DNA of 64,000 nt from positions 32,139,180-32,203,179 of the forward strand of contig OX485808.1 in assembly GCA_950295325.1 (NCBI GenBank), given 5' to 3'. The notes under the pieces are model-generated. The model ran no database searches. It had not been told where the DNA came from and worked only from the letters and a program-made list of their open reading frames with translations. This DNA is from Polytrichum commune. Lineage: Eukaryota; Streptophyta; Polytrichopsida; Polytrichales; Polytrichaceae. Both the position numbers and the translations under genes were made by a program. Shown here piece after piece: positions 21,111 through 34,639 of the stretch (position 1 is the stretch's first letter; each line of letters begins with the position of its first letter).

Positions 21111-22090
21111 CAGGCAGATTAGCTCACTCAATAACCAATGAAACAATACAAATAGTGCACTTAGTGCAACATATTCATTCTAAAATTTTCACTCCTACAT
21201 CCTCAAGTATAATAGAGCTTCTTAAACACTTCTCTATCTCAAAATGCTCAAACTCATCCAAGTCTAGATAAGTACCAACTCTAAATGCTAACTTTTCCCC
21301 TCAACAACCTTCTAACACCCCTTAAATATTCTTCCACATTGGCCCTTTGGCCAATAGGATACCTTTGGGGTAAGGATTTCTAGAACCCTTAAGCGGCTAA
21401 CTAATGGGAGACCTTTTATTTAAAGGTTTCTAGAACCTTATCCCGCTAGAAATATGAAAGTTTTGGATTGAAGGCTTATCCGGCAAGCCAATAGAAAAGT
21501 TTGGGATAAGGCTTCTAGAAGCCTTATCCGGCTAACCAATAGGAAACTCAAAGTTAGGCCTTCTAGAACTCCTAGGTGGTTAGGTAACGGCCACCGCCGA
21601 TAAATCTTATCCTTTCTAAATCCTACATACCACATCATTCTACCAAGTCATCCAGTCTTGAACTTAAGACCGGTTCTCAACTTAAAGAACTAACTTAGAT
21701 CATTATATTAATTTCTATTTGAAAATAACAATAACATATAAAAATGTCCAAGTTATAACTAGTAGTCGGCCTACATTACGACACCGGATTAGGCACGTCT
21801 ACCTTAATCCACAAATATATCCCGGGGTGGGTGCAACTCTCCCCATTGGATTTAGAAGCAACATTTCTAACTCGTTTGAAAACTGCATAATGAAGTGATT
21901 ATGATTTGCTATCTAACAAAGAAGGAACAATAAAGAGCTCAACTCGCTTGGAAAGTGGCATCTAGAGGAATCCATTGATACCAAATTTAGTGTCCGAATT
22001 AGGATTGATCATTTTACAATTTAAATATCGTCTTTCAAAGAACAAATTTTGAAAAAGTAACCATTCAAGACCCATCTGCTTTATGATGAA
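21111..22090. repeat. TTCTAGAA-containing short tandem repeats; no gene
   Basis: Between about 21340 and 21590 a unit of 60-75 bp recurs about four times: TTCTAGAA.CCTTATCC.GCTA followed by A.CCAATAGGA. Copies are diverged and uneven. The remainder is AT-rich and non-coding as far as I can see. Confidence 0.45.
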
Positions 22091-22480
22091 GGAGTGCACA
22101 ACCTTGGAAGGAGAGAAAAAAAGGTAGAGAGAAGGAGAGCCCTCCCTGTCACGCTGGAGAGAGCAACCGAAACCAGGATGCAGGTTGCAGCACAAGAACC
22201 ATGCACCCTGCACCGAAACCCTGCAACTGCAAGTTCTTCAACCTTGCAACCGCAACACCGGAGAGAGCAACCGAAACCCTGCACCGAAACGGCGAACGGA
22301 AACCTTGCAACATAGAAGCGGCAAAACTCTGCAACCGAAACTCTGCCTAGAATCGAAGGGCGAGAGGTTTAGGGATAGACAGAGAGAGAAAGACAGATGT
22401 TCGCACGAGGGAGAAAGAGAGAGCGAGGCAAAGAGAAAGAAAGAAAGAAAGAATGAGATTGAAATGCACCAAATCATTTT
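22090..22480 (-). promoter_or_regulatory. CT-rich, GC-rich island with repeated TTTCGGTTGC; possible gene leader
   Basis: On the minus strand this begins with a long pyrimidine run (TTTCTTTCTTTCTCTTTGCC, CTCTCTCTTTCTCCC) followed by many GGGTTTCGGTTGCA / GGTTTCGGTGCAGG repeats (at least seven). The pyrimidine-rich tract with downstream GC rise resembles a plant 5' untranslated leader, but no coding exon follows in frame that I can identify. It may be a captured gene start or only a minisatellite. Confidence 0.35.
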
Positions 22481-25400
22481 TACAAATTAAAAAAATATTG
22501 GTTTTAAAAAAAATCATCAATTTTAATTTGCACCTAAAAAGTTTTTTTTTAGATTTTTTTAGTACTATAAAATTTAATGATGTTAATTTTGGAGTCAAAT
22601 AAACCATACGGATTATCCCAATTAGTGCATATTACTATTCAAAGTTACACAATGCTATATCATCTTACTTTGGAGTTCATTTTTTACTAAGAAAAGTTCA
22701 ATAGGTTGTTATGACATTATACAACTTAAATGACAATTTTGATTGCATTTTCGCCTTCTTGATGGAGGAGTCACCTAGACACCATGCCGCTCTAGCAATA
22801 GGACATTCGAACTAAGTAAGCCTAAATAATTGCAAGTATGCACAATAAACCTAATTTAGCACAATGAAACCTAAACAAAGTGTATTTAAGCACATCAATT
22901 CTCCTATCTGAAATCAATCATAATTAATTCAATTAAGCTCATGCTAGATTTAATTAGGTTCAATTACTTTGGTGAGCATGTTCTCTGATTTGCTTGGGCT
23001 TAATATGCTTAACTAAATTCGATCACACTTAATTAGTTTGAATGTGTATGAATACTTGTGTAAGTAGAAGGAATTAACTAAAGTATTATAAAAAAATTAA
23101 ACTAAAAGTATAACCATAATTTAAATTTCATTTTAGAACAACCTATTTCTTATTTGAGTGGTAGACTGTAACTTTATTACTCAGGTGGAAGCCCACCAAA
23201 AGAATGTCACATTTTCATGCCTCTTTCATTGCACTTGTGGGGGGGGGCTTATGGTGAATAGATGAAGGTAGAGTGGGTGCAAGCATGGTAAAGTGGACCC
23301 AAAAATTGCTCCTGTATATTAGAACCATAATTCTTTTGGTCAAACACCTAAAAGTAGTAGCAAAAAGTTGTTCCAGTGGATGTTTTTTGAATTTCCTTTA
23401 ATTTGTGTTAAGTACTCAAATTTAGAATATCAAAATGAGATTATCAAAACTTATCCCTAAATTTAATGCTCAAAAGAAAAATGGCTAAATTTGATTTTGG
23501 GCGTAAGTTTCATAACCCTACATAGTTTGGTCTTGGACTTTTTGATATTCCTTGAATTCCTTATAAACTTAGGGACATCATAAAAAATTGTAGAATTACC
23601 ATCAATTTAACATAACTTTATTGTAATTCAACAATTTTGAAATAAATTACTTGTTCAAAACCAAGGGCCATGACAAACAAGGATGTCCATAATGCCAAAT
23701 CCAATGAGTCCAGTAGCAAAGATGAATGCATACCTTCTTCATCCGTATCGTTGAGTGCCACCATATCTGTTTCTTGAATATAAGAGTGGAGTTTTGGTAT
23801 GTCTATGGCTGCAATAATTGTTTGTATTGTTGGTATTGGTGTAAGTATATGTATATGTATTGAATGTAATCACTGGAAAAAATTGAACGTAACAAAAATT
23901 GATTTGATATTTTTTTTTAAAAAATCATCTTCCAAAGAGAAAATCTACAAATTTTGGACATTAAAAAAAGATATCAAAATTCAAATGGCGACTCCGAACG
24001 AAACCACTTGACTAAAGATGATTGGATTATTTCAATCAAACCTTTATCACTCCATTGAGATCGTGATATTTGATGACTCTAGAATGAATTTGGTGTGAAG
24101 TATAAGGCTAGTAAAAATTAACCCCTAGTTGCTTCTCACTTTTAATAATGAGCACAATATTAATATTTTCACCCTTAAACGAATCAAGGTCATAACTCTT
24201 GTCATCCAAACTTTTGGACATAAACCTTTTTATTTTGAAATTTTGTTAGTAGTTAGCTCAAATCTTCTCTATGAACTTTGACTTAGAGTATGAAACGTTG
24301 AAGTTAAAACGTTGAAGTTATTGATTTTAAAGTGAAATAGAGGATTAGTGAGCTAAGGGGTTTAATGTTTCTCTGTCGGCAAAAGATAATAAAGAGTTTT
24401 GATTAAGGGGCCATAGACTTTTGCAAAATTAGAAAGTCTTTTTTGAGCTTGGCTATGGACGGACGCATCTTTTGAGAGCTAAGCCTCTCATCGATATATC
24501 TTTGTAGGCCACGGTCAGAGGGGGCAGTGGAGAATAGACTCAAATTTTTTACAAGATATGTAAGTTCCTATGGGGAAGAAAACAATTTTTTTTGTATTGT
24601 CAAGTGATCAGAGGCAAAGCCCAAGTTTTTCTCTAAATTTATCTACTGTGAAGCCTCAAATTTATTGTGACAAGTTTTGTTGAATTATCTGGAGTTTTGA
24701 GAAAATAGTCAATTCTTTGTGATCGTCTAATTCATCAAGTGCCATAGTTTGATTCAATACATGGGCGTGAAGCCCTTGTTCCTTTTGTGAGGTCAATTTG
24801 TATGAGTAAATTACCACAATGACTATATGCTCTATGAAATTGTGTAATTTTGAATTATGAGAAGTGTTCATAGGGGTTAAATCCAGTGACTAAGAACTAC
24901 AATTGTCTAATGCATAGTTTCTTTGTGGCAATTGGCTCAGTGTACATGTTGATTCAATCCTATGAACTCTCGGGCATAGAGTGAAATTGTTATGTTTGAC
25001 ATTTTGGCTAAAGGCCATTGTTTGAGTAAAGCAAGTTGGGTGTGAAACCCTGATGTTGGCCACTATCTTTCATTGAATGCGATCATGTGTTATATATGAG
25101 TAATGAAAGTGACAATTCTTGGAAATAGACTATACAATGGAGTTGAAGGTTTGTTTGGTACTATTGATAAATCAGAACTTCTGAGTCACAATTGGATTGG
25201 ACAAATTGTCATGGGAAAGTGAGTGACTAGGCATCTTCTCGCCTTGGAGGAGAGTCATAAAATCATGTTTAAGGTTTTGTTGATTGTCATGATCCATAGG
25301 GAATTCATTGGGTGTAGAATTCTTTGAGAATATTCAGTAGTATCTGCACAATGATTAAATGAGATAGGGGGTCTTGTGATTAAAATTTATAGTATTTGTG

Positions 25401-27725
25401 TGTCGAATTAATTTATGATTCCTTTAGAAGAGAATGAAAGAGCTCAAAATTGGGTAAGTGGTCATCACCATAGTTTGTGAGCATTTTAGGAGTTAAGCAT
25501 GAAATTTCATGCTTTCTGCAAGACCAACATCTACGAGAAATCAATGAGGGTGACGGCCATGGTCGATACAAGACCATAATCTCTTGGAATCAAATAGACA
25601 AAGACCGTGGTGTGAAGTAAGCGAGAAATGATTATTATTGGTGCAATCCCGATTGTCCCATAATCAAGGGGATTCACCTTTTACCACTAGTTAAAAGGAA
25701 GCGTGAAAGGCCAACAGTCGAGTACACTTGACCATAGGCACTTGACGACTACATGATTCATTTTGACAATTGTCCTCTCAAGGGCCAAAGAGATAGAGCC
25801 AAGGTGACTACTGAGCTACCGCACACTTTGAATAAGGTGACGTATTTCTAAGTGGTTGAAGGCCATGTGAGTTTTTCTTATTTTTACACTTACTTATCAT
25901 GATTAAGTAATTATGTCATAACGTCAAAATATATAATAGAAGAAATTAATTCATCCTAGTGAAATGTTTAATATAAAAGGGATATTATAAACTAACATAT
26001 GAACTATTGTTAATCTTAATGAACCAAATAAACACCTAAAGTGCAATCAAATAAAATTAAGAGGACATATGAACGAACCATGGCATAATCGTATGGACTA
26101 AATGTTTATGGCTTATGAATCTGGAAACTTACAAATGTTGTCCTTTGGTCGGTCCAAGGTAGGACAATGGTCCCACTACCTCATTGAAATTTAGATAAAT
26201 TAAGGAACGTTGTAACTTGCAAGGTTTTTACTAAAATTTTATGATTTATTAAATTATCAAGTAATTAAAGAGAGGCTATTGTTCGAGTCAGGGTGCCTTT
26301 GGTTATGGTTATATGTGGTTATTGATTACTTGAGAAAAAAATATTGATGAGTTGAGGCCCCCTGCATTGAAAAACCATGATATAGTGAGTCGTGACTACT
26401 AGACTATGGTTGGTCATAAGGGAGATATTGCGCATTTACATGTATTGCACTGAGCGACCCTAATAATCCTCTCCTTAATCTCCCAAATCTCTAAAATTCA
26501 CATGAAAGAGCATTTCACCCAAAGGTGACATCCTAATTCTACTTTGAAGTCATTGTGACCTATCCATTAACCTAATAATGACACTTATTTAGTCTTCCAT
26601 GTGTGATTCAATTAAATGGAACCCAATCCAAAACCCTATCTACAACTCTTAACAAACATAGAGTCATTTTTCTTGAGGATCTTTTTGCACTCTTATGAGA
26701 AGGCGACACGACCACCTAGTGGGGACTGTTCAAGTACCTCTAGTGGGGCCCATTGGCCTCAATGGAGGCAACTTTTTCAAACTTACCACCAAACTTGGAT
26801 GCACTATTGGCTTGAAAGCCAACAACAATGAGAGAAGAGTCCTCAATAAATGGACGACACTTGGTCTTGTGCACAAGGAAAGAAGGAAGGCTCTTGATAC
26901 TATGTGGCATGAAACTAAGACAAAAAAAAATCCAAAGTTCTTTGTGGCAACTTAATGCGGTTGGTCTCCTAGTGGGATCTTGGAGCATTTGTATGGGTTA
27001 TGAAGGTTATTGCCAAAAATTGCAAATACAACATCATTTGAAACTTCAAGACATTGCTTCATGGATTGTAAGACACCTAGAAAAGTTTGAAGACTTCTTG
27101 GAGAGGTTAGACACGGTTTTAATAAGAAAGAGGGCATCGCTTGGAAAGAGAACATGATTGGGATCACTCATGTGATTAGGCAAGTTTGTATGTACAAGAT
27201 TAACAACAAACTTAATATACGCTTGGGATATGCTTAGAGGTGCAATTATTTGGCAAATTCAAGTTAGTTTTGAAAAATGAAAGCATGGTGGCCGAATCAT
27301 TGGCCACAACACTTGGAGTGACACCATCTACGCGGGAATGGCACATATGAGTTAAATCATGAATTATGGTGAGCTTAAAAGTGCATAAGTCAAAGAGTCC
27401 TTGAGGCTATTTTTTTTAGCATTTGATGTCCCATTGAGGCCATTTGTAAGGGTGACTTCTCTCACCTTCAGTGGAAGGTATCCCCCATCTCCCTCCACAC
27501 CCTTGGCTCCCTATCACGAAAACTTCTTTTGTTATGACCCATATTGATGAGTGCATCTTGTCTTGGTATTTTCAACTTACTTTAAGTTCTCTCCAACCAA
27601 AAAAATATAATTTATTTATAAATTAGTAAAAATGAAGCAACACCACAGTTCATGTCAGTGGGAACATTGGAGTTGTCTTCCTTTCTTTCTTTTCAAGGTG
27701 TGGGCTTATCGGGAAAGTTTTAGTT
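22481..27725. other. Long AT-rich interval, no gene recognised
   Basis: About 5 kb with short chance frames. The only stretch that looks once-coding is 26616-27170 (plus strand), where neighbouring frames carry ERRKALDTMWHETKTKK and HLEKFEDFLERLDTV. It has at least two shifts and matches no family I can name. A homopolymer G8 lies at about 23239. Confidence 0.35.
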
Positions 27726-27726
27726 T

Positions 27727-28133
27727 AAAGGCCAGTTCACATGGGATCCCAAGTCTTAGGTCCCACTCATGTTAGCAAGTCCCAGCATGAAGGCAAAATC
27801 CCAACTCGTGAGTCTCAAGTAAGCACCAAAATATGGTTAATTATCATTTTTAAAGTCGGATCTTGATTATTTTATGCAAAAACATGTGCATGACTTTCGT
27901 TGAGAGTTGGATCTGGCTTTTTGCTTGGCCCAACTCGCAACACGAGTCCCAAGCCTCACCTCCAAAAAGTGTTGCCAAGCAGGAATCCATGTCATAGTTG
28001 GGACCTCAGGACTCGGAGGCCCGTGTGAAGTGGTAAAGTCCTAACTTCCATGCTCTCAACGGTTGAGATTGCACAGATCAACCTTAAGTGACTTGGGACT
28101 TAGGACTTGGGACCCCACATGTGAACCGGCCCT
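27727..28133. mobile_element. MITE family B (GGCC.GTTCACATG ends)
   Basis: Inverted ends: left AAGGCCAGTTCACATGGGAT then CCCAAGTC; right, inverted, AGGGCCGGTTCACATGTGGG then GTCCCAAGTC. Interior about 400 bp, rich in the words CCCAAGTC and GACTTGGG, no coding sequence. It abuts a family A element directly at its right. A truncated relative lies at 59145-59420. The GGGCC start suggests a PIF/Harbinger relation. Confidence 0.6.
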
Positions 28134-28135
28134 GA

Positions 28136-28982
28136 GGGCCAAGAGCCAAGAGCCGCAACCATGAAATTGTGAGAGCCCAAAACAAAGTGTCCAAAGGCCG
28201 TCCCAACACACCTCCAAAATCATATAGTGTGATCACGGACCCTTGAGTGTAGTGAGAAGCCATATGTGACCAGACCCTCAACCAAATGCTATTTCGATGA
28301 ATTTCTATTCATGCGGGTCTTCACACATGATAAAATAAAATAAACCAACAAATGTGAACGTTCAGAATACCACGATCTCCCGGTTTTGTGTTAGACCTAC
28401 CTCCAAGAGATGGGTTTTGGAAAATGATCCAAGTGACCATGAAATACGATCCATTCGATGCCACGTAGGAATCCATGTAGACTTTACATCCATCTCGCAT
28501 TCCCATACTCCGTTGGTCCCTCGAGCATAGTGCGAAGTAGCGAACTTGGACCAGCTCCGTCTTTTCCACCAATGAGAGTGCTCGAAGTGCACTGGTCACG
28601 GGCTCTCAGTCTTGCATTCCCATACTCCGTCGGTCCCTCAAGCGTAGTGCGAAGCAGCGAACTTGGACCGGCTCCGCCTCTTCCACCAACGAGAGTGCTG
28701 GAAGTGCACTGGACACGGGCTCTCAGTCTGGCATTCCCATACTCCGTCGGTCCCTCAAGCGTAGTGCGAAGCAGCGAACTTGGACCGGCTCCGCCTCTTC
28801 CACCAACGAGAGTGCTCGAAGTGCCCTGGCCACGGGCTCTCAGTCTTGCATTCCCATACTCCGTCGGTCCCTTAAGCATAGCGCGAAGTAGCGAACTTGG
28901 ACCGGCTCCGCGTTTTCCACCAATGAGAGTGCTCGAAGTGCACGGGTCACGGGCTCTCAGTCTCGTGTGCGTGAAGTGGCCC
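28136..28982. mobile_element. PIF/Harbinger-like MITE A with internal minisatellite
   Basis: Same family as the elements at 31782, 36755, 37694 and 44212. The right end is intact (GTGAAGTGGCCC, then TAA); the left end keeps GGGCC but lacks the next 12 bases of the usual terminus. It is expanded from the usual roughly 500 bp to 847 bp by tandem copies of the segment next to its right end (separate entry). It abuts a family B MITE, perhaps inserted into it or recombined with it. Confidence 0.75.
28498..28964. repeat. Four-copy 117-bp minisatellite within the MITE
   Basis: Units begin at GCATTCCCATACTCCG (28498, 28614, 28731, 28848), spaced 116, 117 and 117 bp; the middle two are almost identical. 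Each unit is the subterminal part of the family A MITE up to GGGCTCTCAGTCT. Because 117 is a multiple of three and the unit lacks stops in suitable frames, both strands are open: 175 codons plus (28458-28985) and 131 codons minus (28484-28879), each a repeated 39-residue peptide. No start context, homology or codon pattern supports expression. Confidence 0.85.
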
Positions 28983-31088
28983 TAAGAAGGGTTTCAAACC
29001 CTCCGTGTCCTCAAAGGGTTGATAAACCGATCTCCTTAACAGCCAAATAAAAATTGGGTCAGGTGGCCGCCCGCTGCCCGCCTGCCCGGCTGGCACATGG
29101 GTGGCATCCGGGCAAGCTTATTGGCCGCTGAAGTTGTTGAGAAGAAACAAGGGTTTTTCAAGTTCAACAGCCTTCCCTCTATAGCTTGACAAGGTCACAA
29201 ATAGGAGCTAGCCAGCTGGCAGGCTGCTGTTGGGAAGAACGGCTGCCTAGTACATCAATTTACCCACCCCTAAACCCCTAAGCCCCTCCTCTACCCAACC
29301 ACACTCTGAAATCTACCCCTCAGCTACATCCCATCCACCTTAGCCCAACGCCGAACCGCCCTCTGAAATCTACCCCCACGGTACATTCCAGCCACTTACC
29401 TCCATTCGTCCTCCTCCTCCTCTGTTTGTGCAGGACCGTTGGGGGCTAACCCTCTTTAAACTTTTCATACCACCTATCTGGTCAGCCTATTATTGGGTTC
29501 CACGTGTATACCCCCCCTTCCCTTGCCAGCATGTACCCCAGGAGAGAAGGGGGGGGGGGGGGGGTACTTAACTTATAGTGCCAGACATTCCTATTCTGTG
29601 TGTGATTGTTTTTAGTATTTTATACTGTAAGTTAGTTCCAGCTACATTAATATTTCCGTATCGGCCCTCCTAATAAAAAGGCCCCCGCTCCGTTACTTCA
29701 GTTCCACGGTTTGTTGACGGAGTCGCCTGTTCGGATTGGGCCCCCGATTGTACACAGCCGTCACAAGTTTCTATTTATGGTGGTTCGTGTTAATAAATGA
29801 TAAGGGGAAAAAACATTGGATACAAATCGTACCCAAGTGTCATCCATCCAACCAAATGAAACTTGGACCCCCTATAGATTTGTGGGTTGCTTTCACACAC
29901 GTGACCAAAGCGTCACGGTCGTATTGGTCGTTTGTCATGTGTGTAAGCATGTCCAAAGTTCGTCCCACTAACTTATGACACTCTTTCTAACTGACCCCTT
30001 CATTACCATCACAGCCGGAGTAAGAGGCGCCATACATGAACTCTCCATTGACAAACTTAAGAATTTGAAAATTCCAAAACCAATCATAAAAATCCTTATG
30101 AGGATATACACTTGAACGTCATCGAATACCTCACATATCTCGTCTTAAACAAAAGAAAACTCGAAAATAAACAAGCGCCCGTGCCCCCCCCCCCCCTGCG
30201 CCCCCTTGAATTGGGAAAATATGTACTACACTTGAGCCCACCTCCCAAGAGGCACAACACCTTATGTTGCATCACGGCGTGATCAACATCACGCTAAAGG
30301 GTGTTACTTTTTCTTTTCTTTTATTTTCTTGCACTCTTTCTAAAAGGGGGAAGGTCAGTCCTAGTTTGGTTTACGTGGCAATGAATAAAGGCCTCAATTC
30401 CAAGCCCTACCATATTGGCATCAACAATGACATGCTCTCTCTCTCTCTCAAGCACATGTCGACAAATTTTAGGTTATGTGTAGCAAATTAACAACGCTCA
30501 TGTGAGTATTGTTCATTCTGTAAGGATGGCCCAACATAAAAAAAAACATTATGCTAGCTTAAGTCTTGGCGCCACAATGCATCAAGCTACTATTGAGTAA
30601 TGTTATGCATCTCAAATGACCTGGAGTATGATAGACATGCCTAAATTGAACACAACATTAATATGAACACCTACATTTGAATGGTATGTGGTTAGATGTG
30701 TCTCTAAGAACTTGCACCCAAAAAAAAAACATGTATTTAGAAGATATAGAGACTATGTGCTCAAACTATCCTTACCATTCTAAGTTCACTAGTCAAAACC
30801 TTTTGTTTTGGGGGGGGATCTACATGACCACTTAATGAGCATGGAAATCTTCACCAACAAATAAGATATTCATAAGATCTCTATAAACTACGAGACAAAT
30901 GGTTATGGGCACAATCAGGATGTGCTAATTGTCATGCACTAAATGCGTGTTTCATATCCTATGAGGAGTGGGTGCAAAGAGACAAAATATCCATCTACGG
31001 CCTGTCGACCTTAAATTAATCCGGGGTCCTTAAAGATACTATGGTGTCAAGCCAATAAAAATCAGTAACATCGAGGATGCATACTACA
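28983..31088. other. No gene seen; GC-rich patch and homopolymers
   Basis: 29050-29480 is C-rich with a two-copy repeat (CTCTGAAATCTACCCC at about 29306 and 29362). A run of about 17 G lies near 29548-29565 and a run of about 12 C near 30186-30197. The open frames (29736-29978, 30264-30491) are short and match nothing known. Confidence 0.4.
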
Positions 31089-31225
31089 TAACATTAGCAA
31101 GCAATGTGCATTTGTTCATGTGGACCCCGAGAATACAACCATAGGATGCCACAACTAGTGCACATTCATCCCATGGTTACATTCTCAGGGTCCACATGAA
31201 CGAACACACACTGCTTAACAACAAT
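31089..31225. mobile_element. Hairpin MITE family C, copy 1
   Basis: A near-complete foldback of about 50-60 bp arms: AGCAATGTGCATTTGTTCAT, GTGGACCC.GAGAATACAACCAT against ATGGTTACATTCTCAGGGTC, CACATGAACGAACACACA. The copy at 58519-58698 shares the arms. Non-coding. Confidence 0.7.
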
Positions 31226-31781
31226 ATATATTTCATAGCTTATATGTTGGGTGACTGAGAGATACTCTCACATGCGATAATTCCATCTCTACATGAAGTT
31301 GTCGCATATGAGCGAACACCGCATCCATCCATAGACCTCCTTTAGGTTTGTGGTTGATTCATCTCAACGAATTTTGAATAGAATAACTTTGATTTCAAAC
31401 GAACTGCAAATAGTGTCCTCTAGCTTATACTATAATTGAGGGCTTCTTCGTTGGATGAATGAGAGGTACACTTGTACGGCTTACTCCAGGGGTTAGGGAG
31501 GGAAGCTCTTCAACTGCCAAAATTGATCTAAATTTGCTTCGTACGTGTACAATCCCAATGCTACTTATGAAGTTTTTGAGATATGGTGAATTGCATGCAT
31601 ATTAGAGATCCTTGTAAGTTTTCGAAGTCTTCACTATTTTCACTATCAACCTCCCAACCATAAAAATGATAATAAAAACAACAACAACATTGTACTTCAT
31701 TGTGTTTTTTACTTCAACGTTGTATGTGCTTTGTTTTGCCATGACATCATTCATCATACCTAGTGTTGTGTTTCAACTTTA
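31226..31781. other. No gene seen
   Basis: AT-rich single-copy-looking DNA between two MITEs; nothing coding or structured was noticed. Confidence 0.4.
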
Positions 31782-32273
31782 GGGCCACTTCACACATGAG
31801 ACTGAGAGCCCGTGACCATTACACTTCAAGCACTCTCGTTGGTGGAAAAGGCGGAGCCGGTCCAAGTTCGCTTCACGCTATGCTTGAGGGACCAACGGAG
31901 TATGTGAATGTAAGATGGATGTACAATCTACACGGATTCCTATGTGGCATCCAATGGATCGTGTTTCATGGTCACTTGGACTCTTTTCAAAAACCACCTC
32001 TTGGAGGCAAGTCTATGGCCTCCAAGAGACCATGGCACTCTGAACGCTCACAACCGTTAATCTATTTTATCATGTGATAGGACCCGCATGAATATAAGTT
32101 CCTTGAAGTAGCATTTGGTTGAGGGTCTGGTCACATATCACTTCACACTACACTTGAGGGTCGGTAACCAAACTGCATGGTTTTGGAGATGTCTTGGGAC
32201 GGCCTTTGGACACTTTTTTTTGGGCTCTCACAATTTCATGGTCATGGCTCTTGGCTCATGTGTGAAGTGGCCC
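31782..32273. mobile_element. PIF/Harbinger-like MITE A (full length)
   Basis: 492 bp with inverted ends GGGCCACTTCACACATGAG / CTCATGTGTGAAGTGGCCC and a perfect 3-bp target duplication TTA (31779-31781, 32274-32276), the TWA target typical of PIF/Harbinger and Tourist elements. The inner part of each terminus contains CGTGACCAT or its inverse. No transposase. Confidence 0.9.
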
Positions 32274-32276
32274 TTA

Positions 32277-34490
32277 TTCTCATTCACGGTGTCTACGTAA
32301 ACTCGTCCATTAACAAGGTGAAAACACAATGAATTACTATATAGTCCCAACACAACTATTGTTAAATGATTTATCTCCATAAATGACATCAAAGACCCCA
32401 ATTTGATGTAGTGGATTCCATTCAAAATGAATCAACTCTCAACCTTGTAAAGGAATCGTTTTTACTAGAGCCCCTTCGTTCACGATGAATGAGTTTCCAC
32501 AAACGCCTCGAACCCCAAGCCCCATGTGGTTAGTGCTTCTCCAAACTTGAATGGAATTTGCATCCAAAGGGCATTGAATGGAATGGCATTTGCCAATACA
32601 CATAGAAATTATATACTCAAGACTCATGGGCCCACAAAACATCAACAAGTCCCTATTTGATGATGTTGTGGTCATGGCTTGAAAGCTGAAATACATGAAA
32701 CATGCACGAGGTAGGCGCATTCATTTCTTATACAAATTCCATCAAAGAAAATGCTATATTCTAACACATCGGCATGACATTAGGGCCACTTTCACATACG
32801 GACCAAGAGCTGTGACCATGAAAAAACAATCTAAGGGCCTTTGACAATCATCCAAAGTCCTTACCATCATAAATAGAAATCCATTTTTTGCAATTTAGGG
32901 TAAAGTTAAAGTGTATCATGTTGAGGGACCGCAACATATTTTATGGACAATCTAGGACGTCACCTCATAAATATAATATTTTTACAAGCCAATGATAGTA
33001 TAATTCTATAATGAAAGTGCAACCAAAGAAGATTATGCATGTGAAAAGAAATATGTCATCAAACAAGTAAGCAACAATTCCAGTTGTCAAGAATATAAAA
33101 ATGTGCTATACCATGTAGGGATCTTACAATGATCTCTCAAAACATCAACCTTGTCATATCCTACTCAAACATCAACCTTATTCAAACACCTACTTTTGGG
33201 TACAAAATGATAAAACATTATCCTAAAACAAATGCTTGTACTAGTATTATACTAATTAATGAGATGCCGCCTTGGTTTGGATAGCCCAAAAAATCAATGC
33301 TCTACACCCTCTCAAACCTAACCACTCTAGGCACACTTAAACCACCATTAGAGAGGATCGCAGATACACTCTTTGAAAATTTGACACAATTTGAGGTTAA
33401 ATGACCTTGTTCTCTTTCTCATGGTACTGGATTTGTACACGATTTGTTAATCGAGCGAGTCATTTTTGCGGGTTTATTTCACATCAAAACATGACATGGG
33501 ACCCTTTCTCATCGAGGACTTGTGATTACATGACATTCAACCAAGGAGAAATATTGACTTCTTCCTCACCAACTTCAACTCGCTTGTGATAGAATGATAA
33601 CTTCTTATATGATCACTGATACGTCTTCTTTGTCGCAACCAAACACATATGCCATCTACTGCAACACAACAATTTTGAACATAAATGATTCAATTTGCAT
33701 CCCCATGATCCATCCTTCATCCATATGGAACATTAATCAAGTCCAAGCCACAAACCTATTAGGGAGTCAAGTTTTATGTTGGATGAATGAGAAGTACACT
33801 ACTCCCCTCTCTCCAATAAGTACCAAGTTAACTATGATTGCAAAATTGGGCCCATACAATTATGCAAGAATCAATACTTAAGTAGCATTTATTTTGACTG
33901 CAAATTTTGAATACTAACTCATTACTATTGTTCCTTGCTTCATGCATTCAGTAAGAGAGAGAGAAAGAGAGTACTCTTTGACCTTTAATGTCCCAAGTGC
34001 AATGTCAAGTCAACTTAGAACATTATTGGAGCCTTTGAAGTTTAGACAATTAAGGTTTAGATTGCACTAATTGCAAGTATTTGTGACCCATAGCATGGGT
34101 TGGTAACTTGGTACCAACAATTGATGCATATGGATGTCCTATCAACCGTCCAAATTTAGGGGGTAGTCAACATTCCACTACCCAATGTGGTGCAATAAAG
34201 ATAGGGTCATATTTGAAGTTTCAAAATAACAAATATAAAAGTTGTAAGAAATTTTAGGGTATCAAAAATTCAATTGAGAATATAGTAGGTATGTTTTCAA
34301 TGTTCATCACGTATGCAAAAGATCCCATGAATATGTGCATTATTTCATAGTTCCCCTGAAAATACCTCTTTATTGCATGTGCTTCATATCTCTTTACAAG
34401 GGAGTGACCCCCCCCCCCATATGCAACCATCTAAGGTAAATGCTCACTTCTAATATACACGTGATTTTGAATCATCACAAATGGGTATTT
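32277..34490. other. No gene seen; one MITE A fragment
   Basis: At 32783 a left terminus of family A (TTAGGGCCACTTTCACATA, then CCAAGAGCTGTGACCATG) starts, but the similarity fades within about 180 bp and no right end is found. Otherwise AT-rich with short chance frames; a C10 run lies near 34410. Confidence 0.4.
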
Positions 34491-34493
34491 GTT

Positions 34494-34637
34494 ACGTTAA
34501 AGGACCGTATGTCCAATTCGGCCAATTTTTGAGCCCTTTTTTTGGGTAGAATCGGCAGCTGAGGTGGACTGCCGATTCTGTCAGTCATAATCGGCCAGGC
34601 CTGCCGATTCGGTCCTTTAACATACGGTCCTTTAACG
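34494..34637. repeat. Hairpin element with CGTTAAAGGACCGTATGT ends
   Basis: CGTTAAAGGACCGTATGT at 34494-34511 is exactly inverted at 34620-34637. Between them lie GCCGATTC/GAATCGGC words, some palindromic. About 144 bp, non-coding; immediately followed by a second, larger hairpin using the same GCCGATTCGGC word. Confidence 0.75.
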
Positions 34638-34639
34638 CC

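Noticed and set aside
28458-28985. 175-residue repeat protein
   Set aside because: It is the translation of four 117-bp minisatellite units inside a MITE; the minus strand is equally open and sister MITEs lack the frame.
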